From assembly GCA_005788065.1 (NCBI GenBank), contig SXZD01000262.1, positions 1-8,634 on the forward strand: a stretch of DNA of 8,634 nt, given 5' to 3'. The stretch's first letter is position 1. Each line of letters starts with the position of its first letter. The DNA comes from Burkholderiales bacterium (GTDB lineage: Bacteria > Pseudomonadota > Gammaproteobacteria > Burkholderiales > Burkholderiaceae_B). Position numbers and translations under genes: made by a program. The notes below the pieces were generated by a model. The model was not told the origin of the DNA. It ran no database searches and worked only from the letters and a program-made list of their open reading frames with translations. This document shows positions 1 to 5,749 of this stretch, in pieces.

Positions 1-356
1 CTGGTCTGGATGGCGTGCATCTCGACCTCGGCCAGACGCGCCAGAATGGCGGGCACATTCTTCAACTCCGGCCAGTTGTATTGCAGGTTCTGGCGGGTGG
101 TGAAGTGTGCGTAACCGCGGTCGAAGTCTTCAGCGATGTCGGCCAGCGTGCGCAGTTGTGTGGAGGACAGCAGGCCATATGGAATGGCCACGCGCAGCAT
201 GGGCGCATGGCGCTGCAGGTACAGGCCATTTTGCAGGCGCAGGGGACGGAATTCGTCCTCTGACAGTTCGCCGCTCAAAAAGCGCTGTGTCTGGTTGGTA
301 AATTGCGCCACCCGTTGCAGGGTAATGGTGTGATCGTATTCGTCGTAGCGGTACAT
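1..356 (-). CDS. cysI: Sulfite reductase hemoprotein (nitrite/sulfite reductase family), N-terminal part
   Basis: Only the first 118 codons lie in the window; the gene continues past the left edge, so the siroheme/Fe4S4 cysteines are not visible. The protein starts MYRYDEYDHTITLQ. It contains RLQNGLYLQRH (about residues 42-52), IPYGLLSSTQLRTLADIAE (about 59-77) and GYAHFTTRQNLQYNW (about 82-96). This is the N-terminal ferredoxin-like half-domain of the nitrite/sulfite reductase family, in which TTRQN is a hallmark. The family reduces sulfite to sulfide with six electrons in the cytoplasm for cysteine synthesis. The ATG at 356 lies 14 bases after the stop of the transporter gene. No Shine-Dalgarno sequence is visible there, so translation may depend on coupling. 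The nearby cysB supports a sulfite rather than a nitrite role. The family is well supported; whether the electron donor is NADPH or ferredoxin cannot be judged from this fragment. Confidence 0.9.
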   Translation of the reverse strand, partial: MYRYDEYDHTITLQRVAQFTNQTQRFLSGELSEDEFRPLRLQNGLYLQRHAPMLRVAIPYGLLSSTQLRTLADIAEDFDRGYAHFTTRQNLQYNWPELKNVPAILARLAEVEMHAIQT

Positions 357-370
357 GTTTTTAGCGTGGA

Positions 371-1162
371 TTAACTGACCAGTTTGACGGCCACCGCGGT
401 AAGCGTGGTGGCCAGGATGCCGCGCAGCAGGCGTTCGGGTACCGAACGGCTCAGGTAGCTGCCGATGGAAATGCCGGGGATGGATCCTAACAGAAGCGCA
501 GCCAGCAAGCCCCAGTTCAGCGTACCCAGAATGACGTGGCCCATGGCCGCGACGGCTGTGAGCGGAACAGCGTAGGCAATGTCGGTCCCGGCCACTTCGG
601 ATGGCTGCAGGCGCGGGTAGAGCATGATGAGCACCGTGGCGCCGATGGCACCCGCCCCAATGGACGAGACGGTGACCAGAAAGCCGATGATGGCGGCTGC
701 ACCCACGGTGGCAGCCGTCAGCTTCAGGCCATGAAGTTGGCGGCCGGGATGCGCCTGTTGCCACGCAATGATGCGCTTTTTGAAAATGAGTGATGCAGCG
801 GTGAGCAGAACGCACACGGCGATGGAGTAACGGATGAACAGATCAACGGTACTGCCTTTTTCTGCCTTGTGAATGTCCAGCGCGTAGAGCAGGAAAGAGG
901 TGAGGATGGACGCTGGAACACTGCCCAGACACATGAGTTTGACGATATTCCAGTCCACGCTTTTGCGCAGACGGTGCACGACGGTGCCGGCGCCTTTGGT
1001 AATGGCGGCGAAAGCCAGGTCGGTACCCACAGCCACTGAGGGCGAGATTCCGAAAACAGCGGTCAGCAAGGGGGTCATGAGCGACCCGCCACCCACACCG
1101 GTCAAGCCGACGAGCAAACCGACGAGCAAGCCCGAGACAACATAGGCGGCATCAATGGTCAT
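371..1162 (-). CDS. TauE/SafE (TSUP) family membrane transporter, probably for sulfite or sulfate
   Basis: This is a 263-residue, very hydrophobic protein with about eight membrane segments arranged as an internal duplication. GLLVGLTGVGGGSLMTPLL (residues 15-33) is echoed by GFLVTVSSIGAGAIGATVL (160-178). VGTDLAFAAITKGAG (45-59) is echoed by AGTDIAYAVPLTAVA (191-205). Repeated glycine-rich half-motifs of this sort define the TSUP family, which moves sulfur oxyanions or organosulfur anions across the inner membrane. The ATG at 1162 is preferred to one at 1222 because the strong TACAAT promoter element lies inside the longer version and because MTIDAAYVVSGLLVG is a normal family start. cysI follows after 14 bases and cysB is divergent, so sulfur assimilation is the likely setting. 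By analogy with the TSUP protein CysZ of Corynebacterium glutamicum it could import sulfate; by analogy with TauE it could export sulfite. The sequence does not decide between these. Confidence 0.88.
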   Translation of the reverse strand: MTIDAAYVVSGLLVGLLVGLTGVGGGSLMTPLLTAVFGISPSVAVGTDLAFAAITKGAGTVVHRLRKSVDWNIVKLMCLGSVPASILTSFLLYALDIHKAEKGSTVDLFIRYSIAVCVLLTAASLIFKKRIIAWQQAHPGRQLHGLKLTAATVGAAAIIGFLVTVSSIGAGAIGATVLIMLYPRLQPSEVAGTDIAYAVPLTAVAAMGHVILGTLNWGLLAALLLGSIPGISIGSYLSRSVPERLLRGILATTLTAVAVKLVS

Positions 1163-1194
1163 GGAGACAGTCCGGGAATATTGAACGAGGCGCC

Positions 1195-1222
1195 ATTGTA
1201 GGGGTATGTCTTTATAAGACAA
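1195..1222 (-). promoter_or_regulatory. Candidate sigma70 promoter for the transporter-cysI operon
   Basis: Read on the minus strand, TTGTCT (1222-1217) and TACAAT (1200-1195) are separated by 16 bases. Five of six -10 positions and four of six -35 positions match the sigma70 consensus. Transcription would begin near 1188, giving a leader of about 25 bases before the ATG at 1162. A weak GGA lies upstream of that ATG. This layout also argues against the longer reading frame beginning at 1222. Confidence 0.55.
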
Positions 1223-1244
1223 AGAACAGTTTTTGAATTAGATT
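1216..1244 (+). promoter_or_regulatory. Weak candidate promoter for cysB
   Basis: AAGACA (1216-1221) and TAGATT (1239-1244) are 17 bases apart, each matching four of six consensus positions. The predicted start near 1251 falls inside the inverted repeat at 1243-1261. The -35 element overlaps the -35 element of the divergent transporter promoter. The match is weak and no better alternative was found, so this is a suggestion only. Confidence 0.3.
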
Positions 1245-1255
1245 ATTCTTTTTGA
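1230..1255 (+). repeat. Direct repeat TTTTTGA, 19-base period, in the cysB control region
   Basis: TTTTTGA occurs at 1230-1236 and 1249-1255, and each copy is followed by an A/T-rich tail (ATTAG and GAATAAG). The second copy forms the right side of the inverted repeat. A 19-base spacing is close to two helical turns, so the upstream copy could be a degenerate second site on the same DNA face. A/T-rich DNA makes chance repeats of seven bases quite possible. Confidence 0.35.
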
Positions 1256-1261
1256 GAATAA
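1243..1261. promoter_or_regulatory. Inverted repeat, likely LysR-type (CysB) operator
   Basis: TTATTCT (1243-1249) and AGAATAA (1255-1261) form a perfect 7-base inverted repeat around a 5-base centre. It contains the T-N11-A symmetry typical of LysR-type regulator sites (T1246, A1258). It ends 13 bases before the cysB start codon and covers the predicted cysB transcription start. Many LysR-type genes repress themselves through such a site, so autoregulation by CysB is the natural reading. Binding by CysB itself is inferred. Confidence 0.6.
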
Positions 1262-1274
1262 GTCGGCGGCTTCC

Positions 1275-2210
1275 ATGAACCTTCACCAGTTGCGATTTGT
1301 CCGCGAGGCGGTGCGACAGAATTTCAGCCTGACAGAGGCCGCCCGCGCCTTGTTCACATCCCAACCGGGTATTTCCAAAGCCATCATCGAACTTGAAGAT
1401 GAGCTGGGGGTGCAGATATTCGAGCGCCATGGCAAGCGCATCAAGCAACTGACCGCCCCTGGCAAACTGGTGCTGCAATCGGCTGAGCGCATTCTGGCTG
1501 AACTGGAAAACCTCAAGCGTATCGGCGCTGAGTTCGCTGCCCGCGAAAGCGGCGAGCTCAGAATTGCGGCCACCCATACACAGGCCCGCTATGCGCTGCC
1601 CCCGGTGGTGGCGGCTTTCCGGCAGCGCTATCCTGCGGTGAAGCTGACGCTGCTGCAGGGCATCCCCTCCCAGTTGGTGGACTGGGTGCGCACCGATGAA
1701 GCGGACATTGCCATCGCCACCGAAGCGCTGGCCGACAGCGCCGACATGGTGACGCTTCCCTGCTACCAATGGGAGCACACAGTGGTGGCGCCCATCGGGC
1801 ATCCGATTCACGACGAACCGCTCACCCTCATGCGCTTGGGCACCCATCCCCTCATCACATATGAGCGCGCATTTGCCGGGCGGGGAAAAATCGATAACGC
1901 ATTTGCCAATGCGGGCATCGACCCGCAGATTGTGCTGGAGGCCATTGATGCGGACGTCATCAAGACCTACGTAGGGCTGGGTCTGGGGGTGGGCATTATT
2001 GCCGGCATTGCCTTCGATGCCCAGAAAGACGCGCCGCTGGCCGCATTGCCCGCCGGGCACCTGTTCGGGCACAACACCACGCGTCTGGCCGTGCGGCAGG
2101 GGGTTTTCATGCGCGGCTTGATGTATGACTTCATCAGTCTGTTTGCACCTGGCATTACCCGCTCCATGGTGGACCGGGTGCTGCAGGGCGGGGAAGCCTA
2201 CGATATCTGA
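1275..2210 (+). CDS. cysB: CysB, LysR-type regulator of sulfur assimilation
   Basis: This is a 311-residue protein, close to the roughly 324 residues of E. coli CysB. A winged helix-turn-helix lies at residues 17-45 (FSLTEAARALFTSQPGISK onward), followed by a linker helix (about 65-90) and the periplasmic-binding-protein-like effector domain. Residues that bind sulfate in enterobacterial CysB appear at the same numbers: T100, T102 and Q103 (AATHTQARYALPP), T149 and W166. DADVIKTYVGLGLGVGIIAG (226-245) is a strong CysB/Cbl signature. Where enterobacterial CysB has FTGR, with a threonine I remember as T202, this protein has FAGR. CysB normally activates sulfate-reduction genes when O- or N-acetylserine accumulates and represses its own gene. 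The divergent transporter-cysI operon is the obvious local target. No strong Shine-Dalgarno sequence precedes the ATG; GGCGG at 1265-1269 may serve. Cbl is the main alternative, but its position beside cysI favours CysB. Confidence 0.93.
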   Translation: MNLHQLRFVREAVRQNFSLTEAARALFTSQPGISKAIIELEDELGVQIFERHGKRIKQLTAPGKLVLQSAERILAELENLKRIGAEFAARESGELRIAATHTQARYALPPVVAAFRQRYPAVKLTLLQGIPSQLVDWVRTDEADIAIATEALADSADMVTLPCYQWEHTVVAPIGHPIHDEPLTLMRLGTHPLITYERAFAGRGKIDNAFANAGIDPQIVLEAIDADVIKTYVGLGLGVGIIAGIAFDAQKDAPLAALPAGHLFGHNTTRLAVRQGVFMRGLMYDFISLFAPGITRSMVDRVLQGGEAYDI

Positions 2211-2280
2211 GTCAGACCCGGGTCTGCAGCCATGGCGTTGTTCAAACCATCAACGCAATAACCCGGCAGCCGATTTGGGC
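2211..2280. terminator. Gap between converging genes with several inverted repeats, possible terminator
   Basis: These 70 bases separate the stops of cysB and the glycosyltransferase. They contain a perfect 14-base palindrome, CAGACCCGGGTCTG (2213-2226), and a 6-base stem with a 10-base loop, GCGTTG/CAACGC (2235-2240 and 2251-2256). ACCCGG at 2261-2266 can pair with CCGGGT at 2292-2297, which is followed by CTTTT inside the end of the glycosyltransferase gene. That last pairing resembles a rightward terminator for cysB, but its loop is large and its T-run short. The position favours termination; the structures are not classical. Confidence 0.35.
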
Positions 2281-3063
2281 TCACAGCCGGTCCGGGTCTT
2301 TTGCCTTCAGCAGTGCCCGGGCCTTCGCATATTTGATGAAGCTGTTGAAGCAGCCGATGGCAATGTGGGTAAAACCTGGCCAGCCGTCGCGAAAGCCCTG
2401 CCTGAACACATAAAACTTGATGAAGCGAACCAGCGGTGAGAGCCACAGCTTGGTGGCGCCAGGCAATTTCCCTTTTTCTGCGAGTTTTTGTGCCTGTATG
2501 TCGGTGTAGCGGTTCTGTTTGGTCAGATACACCGACAGGCTTTCGGCGGAATGATGCAGCAGGTCGCCTTGCAGCACGCCCACCGAACCCTGGGTGAGTA
2601 CCTGTTCGTGGACGGCGTCGTCGCTCCAGCGCGCATGCCGGCGGTCAAACAGGCGCAGACTGAGGTCGGGATAGCCTTCACCGTGGCGCAGATAGCGGTC
2701 AATGAAAAAATTGCTGCGTGGCATGCGCCATGCGGTGTGGGTGGGCGAGCGCAGGCAGTCTGAGATGCTGCGTGCCAGTTCAGGACTCACCCGCTCGTCT
2801 GCGTCAAGGCACAGCACCCAGTCGAATCGGGCCATCTGAACGGCCTTCTGCTTCTGTGGCCCGAAACCCAGCCAGTCCTGATGGGCAAAACGGGCACCGT
2901 GTGACTCTGCGATCTGACGCGTATTGTCGGTGCTGCCGGAGTCGAGCACCACGATATCGCGACAAAAGCGCACGCTGGCCAGCGCTTGCGCCAGTTGGCT
3001 GGCCGCATTGCAGGTGATGAATACAGCCGATACATCGAGCTGCTCATCGGGCGGTTCAGTCAT
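2281..3063 (-). CDS. Family 2 glycosyltransferase, WaaE/KdtX/LgtF type (LPS inner core)
   Basis: From the ATG at 3063 the protein has 260 residues, the usual size for the WaaE/KdtX group. A GT-A fold begins with VSAVFITCNA (11-20) and includes DSGSTDNT (41-48), the metal-binding LCLDADERV (84-92), and a later DAVHEQV (149-155) where the family has its acceptor or catalytic segment. The C-terminal part is rich in aromatic and basic residues (LVRFIKFYVFRQGFRDGWPG, 211-230), consistent with work at the inner face of the inner membrane. Known relatives add glucose to the first heptose of the LPS core, which fits the divergent waaC. An in-frame ATG at 3108 would add 15 residues that look unlike the family. 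Neither start has a good ribosome site. Sugar and linkage cannot be read from the sequence. Confidence 0.82.
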   Translation of the reverse strand: MTEPPDEQLDVSAVFITCNAASQLAQALASVRFCRDIVVLDSGSTDNTRQIAESHGARFAHQDWLGFGPQKQKAVQMARFDWVLCLDADERVSPELARSISDCLRSPTHTAWRMPRSNFFIDRYLRHGEGYPDLSLRLFDRRHARWSDDAVHEQVLTQGSVGVLQGDLLHHSAESLSVYLTKQNRYTDIQAQKLAEKGKLPGATKLWLSPLVRFIKFYVFRQGFRDGWPGFTHIAIGCFNSFIKYAKARALLKAKDPDRL

Positions 3064-3283
3064 GCGGTGCTTGTGGGTCAACTGTCTGTCTCCGAAAACA
3101 AACGGCATCTTGCAGGTTGCGACGGCTTTTCAAAATGGCCGCCATGGCGACAGTTTGCCTGTTTTGAATGGTGAAGTTGCAAGGTTGACGGTGTGTTGCT
3201 GGAATTTTGCGCTGTCGGAACGCCGGAAATGTCGCCGGATTGTCACAAGTTGTATCAGCCGCACCCGTCAGTGCCGGTTTAGT

Positions 3284-3295
3284 CAAAGCGCTTTG
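3284..3295. promoter_or_regulatory. 12-base perfect palindrome upstream of waaC, possible operator
   Basis: CAAAGCGCTTTG is a perfect palindrome with a central CpG. It fits the general AANCGNTT pattern of LacI/GalR-family operators. Its centre lies about 30 bases before the transcription start predicted from the TACAAT at 3308-3313, so a bound protein would cover the -35 position. No LacI-type regulator is in the window, and a 12-base palindrome can arise by chance, so the role is inferred. Confidence 0.35.
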
Positions 3296-3307
3296 TTTGC
3301 CCTTCGG

Positions 3308-3313
3308 TACAAT
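3308..3313 (+). promoter_or_regulatory. Candidate -10 element of the waaC-waaA promoter
   Basis: TACAAT matches five of six consensus positions and is the same hexamer seen before the transporter-cysI operon. Transcription would start near 3320, about 30 bases before the waaC ATG at 3350. No good -35 hexamer is found 15-19 bases upstream; that stretch is occupied by the palindrome at 3284-3295, which may mean control by a DNA-binding protein. Confidence 0.45.
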
Positions 3314-3349
3314 CAAGCCAACTATTCCGACATGGGTCACAGCACCTGC

Positions 3350-4321
3350 ATGCAGCGCATTTTGATCGTCAAAACCACATCCATGGGCGATGTCATCCAC
3401 GCCTTGCCGGTTTTGTCCGACCTGTCCGAGGCATTTCCTTCAACCCGCATCGACTGGATGGTGGAAGAGCCGTTCGCCGACCTGGTCCGTCTGCATCCGG
3501 CCCTTAATGCCATTGTGGCGGTCAATCTGCGGTCATGGCGCAAAAAGGGTATCGGTGAAATCTGGCGGCAGTGGAAAGCGCTGCGCGAGCAACTCAGAGG
3601 CCAGCCCTATGACGCGGTGATCGACCTGCAGGGGCTCATCAAAAGTGCATTGCTGGCCTGTGCGGCAACCGGGCCGCGCATGGGCCCGGGATTTACGTCT
3701 GCCCGCGAACCCCTGGCGGCGCTGTTCTACAGCCGGCGTGGCCGTTTTCGCAGTGATGCCCACGCGGTGGAGCGTTTGCGCGAGTTGACCTCGCAGTTAC
3801 TCGCTTACCCGCTCAAACCGCTTGTGCGCTTTGGCATACCCCCGGCACCGCCCCGCGGCGCGGGCGAACAGCCGCTGGTGTGGTTTTTCCATGCCACGGC
3901 CAGGGCAGAGAAGGCGTGGCCGGTGGCCTATTGGCGATCGCTGGCACAGGCCCTGCTGGCACAGGGGTGTCTGATTCAGTTGCCATGGGGCAGCGATGCC
4001 GAGCGCCATCAGGCCGAGGACATTGCAGCCGGTTTGCCCGGTGTGAGCGTGCTGCCCAAAATGAATCTCGGCAATCTGGCGCGCAAGCTCAAAGAGGTGG
4101 ATCTGGTGGTGGGGGTGGACACGGGACTCGTGCACCTGTCGGGCGCGCTGGAGTTGCCGCTGGTCGCCCTGTTTTTTGCCACGCCGCAGTGGCGCTATGG
4201 TCCCCGCTTTAACCCCCACGCCATCAGTCTGGGTGATCCAGGCGCCATGCCGGGTGTGGGAGAGGTACTGGAGGCCTCGTTGGCCCGCCTGCCCGGCCGA
4301 ACCGGGGTGGGTGCCGCATGA
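3350..4321 (+). CDS. waaC: Lipopolysaccharide heptosyltransferase I (WaaC)
   Basis: This is a 323-residue GT-B fold glycosyltransferase of family 9, close in length to the E. coli enzyme. It adds the first L-glycero-D-manno-heptose from ADP-heptose to Kdo of the inner core on the cytoplasmic side of the inner membrane. MQRILIVKTTSMGDVIHALP (1-20) is the WaaC N-terminal signature, with D14 at the position of the proposed catalytic Asp13. YDAVIDLQGLIKSALLA (87-103) is typical. In the C-terminal domain K188 (TARAEKAWP), E218 (LPWGSDAER) and D257 (GVDTGLVHLSG) match the nucleotide-sugar and phosphate-binding residues. An ATG at 3332 would add six residues, and the frame is open back to 2924 by chance; the conserved start and the promoter position favour 3350. 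Its end overlaps the waaA start as ATGA. Confidence 0.93.
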   Translation: MQRILIVKTTSMGDVIHALPVLSDLSEAFPSTRIDWMVEEPFADLVRLHPALNAIVAVNLRSWRKKGIGEIWRQWKALREQLRGQPYDAVIDLQGLIKSALLACAATGPRMGPGFTSAREPLAALFYSRRGRFRSDAHAVERLRELTSQLLAYPLKPLVRFGIPPAPPRGAGEQPLVWFFHATARAEKAWPVAYWRSLAQALLAQGCLIQLPWGSDAERHQAEDIAAGLPGVSVLPKMNLGNLARKLKEVDLVVGVDTGLVHLSGALELPLVALFFATPQWRYGPRFNPHAISLGDPGAMPGVGEVLEASLARLPGRTGVGAA

Positions 4322-5691
4322 GCTTGCCGGTGCGGTATCGCGAAAGCCTGACCGAGCGCTTGGCACGCCTGATTTACACCGTTTTGCTGGCCTTGCTGTA
4401 TCCCGCCATGCCGCTGTATCTGCTCAAGCGGGCGCGCAAACAGCCCGAATATGGCGGTGATTGGGCACAACGATTTTTTGGAGCAACCGGGCTGCCGCCA
4501 GCCGGTGCTGCGCGCATGTGGGTGCATGCGGTGTCAGTGGGCGAAACCCATGCGATTGCACCCCTCGTGCTCGCATGGGAAAAAGCGCACCCCGGCACCG
4601 AATGGGTTTTTACATCAACCACGCCGACCGGTCGCGAGACCGCCAGGCAGGTGTTTCGTGATCTGCCCCGCAAGCACCACGTCTATCTGCCGTATGACTT
4701 GCCGTTTGCGGTCAACCGTTTCTATCGCGAACTGGGCGCGCAGATGGGCTGGCTGGTCGAAACAGAGCTGTGGCCCAACCTGATCGCCGCAGCTCCTGCG
4801 CATGGCGTGTTGCTCAGTCTCATCAACGCCCGCGTGTCCCCGCACACCGGAGAGTCGCTGCTCAAGTGGCCCCGGCTTTCAAAGCCGGCTTTGGGGCAAC
4901 TGGCCGCGGTGGTGGCGCAGACAGCCGAGGATGCCGACTGGTTTGAGCGGGTGGGTCGCTCTGCCGATGCTGTGGCGGGCAATCTGAAATTCGATGTGCA
5001 GCCGCGGCCTGAATTGCTGGCACTTGGACAATCATGGCGGACCCGGTGGGGTTCAGCGCCGGTGCTGCTGGCGGCCAGTACCCGCGAGGGCGAAGAACCC
5101 GGTTTGCTCACGGCGTGGCAGACAGCGATCACAAAATGGACCGGACCGGCTGCAGCAAAGCCCCGCCTGCTCGTCGTGCCACGGCATCCGCAGCGTTTCG
5201 CCGAGGTGGCGGGCTATTTTGAAGCGGCAGGGTTTTGGGTGAGCCGTCGTAGCCAGGATTATCCGCAACAGCCTGCTGGCGATCTGCGTCCTGTTGTCTG
5301 GATGGGAGATTCGATGGGCGAAATGCCGGCTTACTATGCCTGTGCCGATGTAGCGTTCATGGGCGGTTCATGGCAGCCGCTGGGCGGGCAAAACCTGATC
5401 GAGGCATGTGCCTGCGACTGTCCGGTATTGCTGGGGCCGCACACCTTCAATTTTGCCAAGGCCTCTGACGACGCGCTGGCGGTGGGAGCGGCCATGCGCT
5501 TTACAGATGTCGAGGAGGCCATGCGCTGGGCGTTTGAGCGCATGAACGGCGGGGAAGATTTTGCGGTCTTGCGCGAAGCAGCCCGCAGATATGCCGCTGA
5601 ACACCGTGGAGCCGCACAGAGAACCATGGAGGTGTTGATGGCATTACCGGCCCGCCCAGCTTCTGCGGTTCAGGTCAGAGCCCTAGGGTAA
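4318..5691 (+). CDS. waaA: 3-deoxy-D-manno-octulosonate (Kdo) transferase WaaA/KdtA
   Basis: This is a 457-residue family 30 glycosyltransferase, some 30 residues longer than E. coli WaaA (about 425). It transfers Kdo from CMP-Kdo to lipid IVA at the inner membrane, the step before WaaC acts. One N-terminal membrane anchor lies at about residues 18-36 (RLIYTVLLALLYPAMPLYL region). MWVHAVSVGETHAI (67-80) carries E76, which matches the catalytic base in the SxGE motif of the Aquifex enzyme. Further family blocks are STTPTGRETA (100-109), ETELWPNLIAA (148-158), GNLKFD (221-226), VPRHPQRF (287-294), MGDSMGEM (329-336), GGQNLIEA (356-363) and GPHTFNF (373-379). E. coli has GERYG and GGHN where this protein has AQRFFG and GGQN. 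The extra length is a variable C-terminal tail and an N-terminal lead-in. The ATGA overlap with waaC implies translational coupling. Mono- versus bifunctional activity cannot be read here. Confidence 0.93.
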   Translation: MSLPVRYRESLTERLARLIYTVLLALLYPAMPLYLLKRARKQPEYGGDWAQRFFGATGLPPAGAARMWVHAVSVGETHAIAPLVLAWEKAHPGTEWVFTSTTPTGRETARQVFRDLPRKHHVYLPYDLPFAVNRFYRELGAQMGWLVETELWPNLIAAAPAHGVLLSLINARVSPHTGESLLKWPRLSKPALGQLAAVVAQTAEDADWFERVGRSADAVAGNLKFDVQPRPELLALGQSWRTRWGSAPVLLAASTREGEEPGLLTAWQTAITKWTGPAAAKPRLLVVPRHPQRFAEVAGYFEAAGFWVSRRSQDYPQQPAGDLRPVVWMGDSMGEMPAYYACADVAFMGGSWQPLGGQNLIEACACDCPVLLGPHTFNFAKASDDALAVGAAMRFTDVEEAMRWAFERMNGGEDFAVLREAARRYAAEHRGAAQRTMEVLMALPARPASAVQVRALG

Positions 5692-5719
5692 TTCAGCTCA
5701 GCCCAAAGGGCAGTCCTGA

Positions 5720-5742
5720 CCAAAAGGCCGTCCCGGTTTTTG
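5720..5742. terminator. Weak bidirectional terminator-like repeat between waaA and tolC
   Basis: CAAAA (5721-5725), then CCG-TCC-CGG (5728-5736), then TTTTTG (5737-5742) gives a short G/C stem flanked by an A-run and a T-run, the layout of a bidirectional terminator between converging genes. The stem is only three pairs, with two unpaired G residues on the left, so it would be unstable. A second small hairpin, GCCC-AAA-GGGC, lies at 5701-5711. Confidence 0.35.
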
Positions 5743-5749
5743 CGCGAAC

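Larger units (their letters stand above)
3064..3349. other. Divergent intergenic region between the glycosyltransferase and waaC
   Basis: About 286 bases separate the two start codons, long for this tightly packed window. I find no convincing gene on either strand; the open frames here are weakly protein-like. It contains a 12-base palindrome and a TACAAT element before waaC, described separately. It also holds a short near-repeat, CGCCGGAAATGT (3221-3232) followed directly by CGCCGGATTGTC (3233-3244). No clear promoter for the glycosyltransferase was found on the minus strand. Confidence 0.5.

Noticed and set aside
1163..1222. Longer N-terminus for the TSUP transporter, starting at 1222
   Set aside because: The extra 20 residues are not family-like and would include the TACAAT promoter element and most of the divergent control region.
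1212..2072. A 286-codon open frame antisense to cysB
   Set aside because: It lies almost wholly opposite a well-supported cysB, its translation is rich in G, H, Q and R without recognisable motifs, and it would also overlap the divergent promoter region.
2213..2226. Palindrome CAGACCCGGGTCTG as a stand-alone intrinsic terminator
   Set aside because: It has no loop of its own beyond the central CCGG and no T-run follows on either strand, so it is only listed within the wider terminator region.
3064..3108. Longer N-terminus for the glycosyltransferase, starting at 3108
   Set aside because: Not firmly excluded, but the added residues do not resemble WaaE/KdtX starts and the ribosome site is no better.
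2924..3349. A 142-codon in-frame extension upstream of the waaC start
   Set aside because: It runs antisense through the glycosyltransferase gene and the intergenic region, has no family-like sequence, and would move the start far ahead of the conserved WaaC N-terminus and the candidate promoter.
3797..4366. A 189-codon open frame antisense to waaC and the start of waaA
   Set aside because: Low-complexity translation with no motif, opposite two genes with clear catalytic residues.
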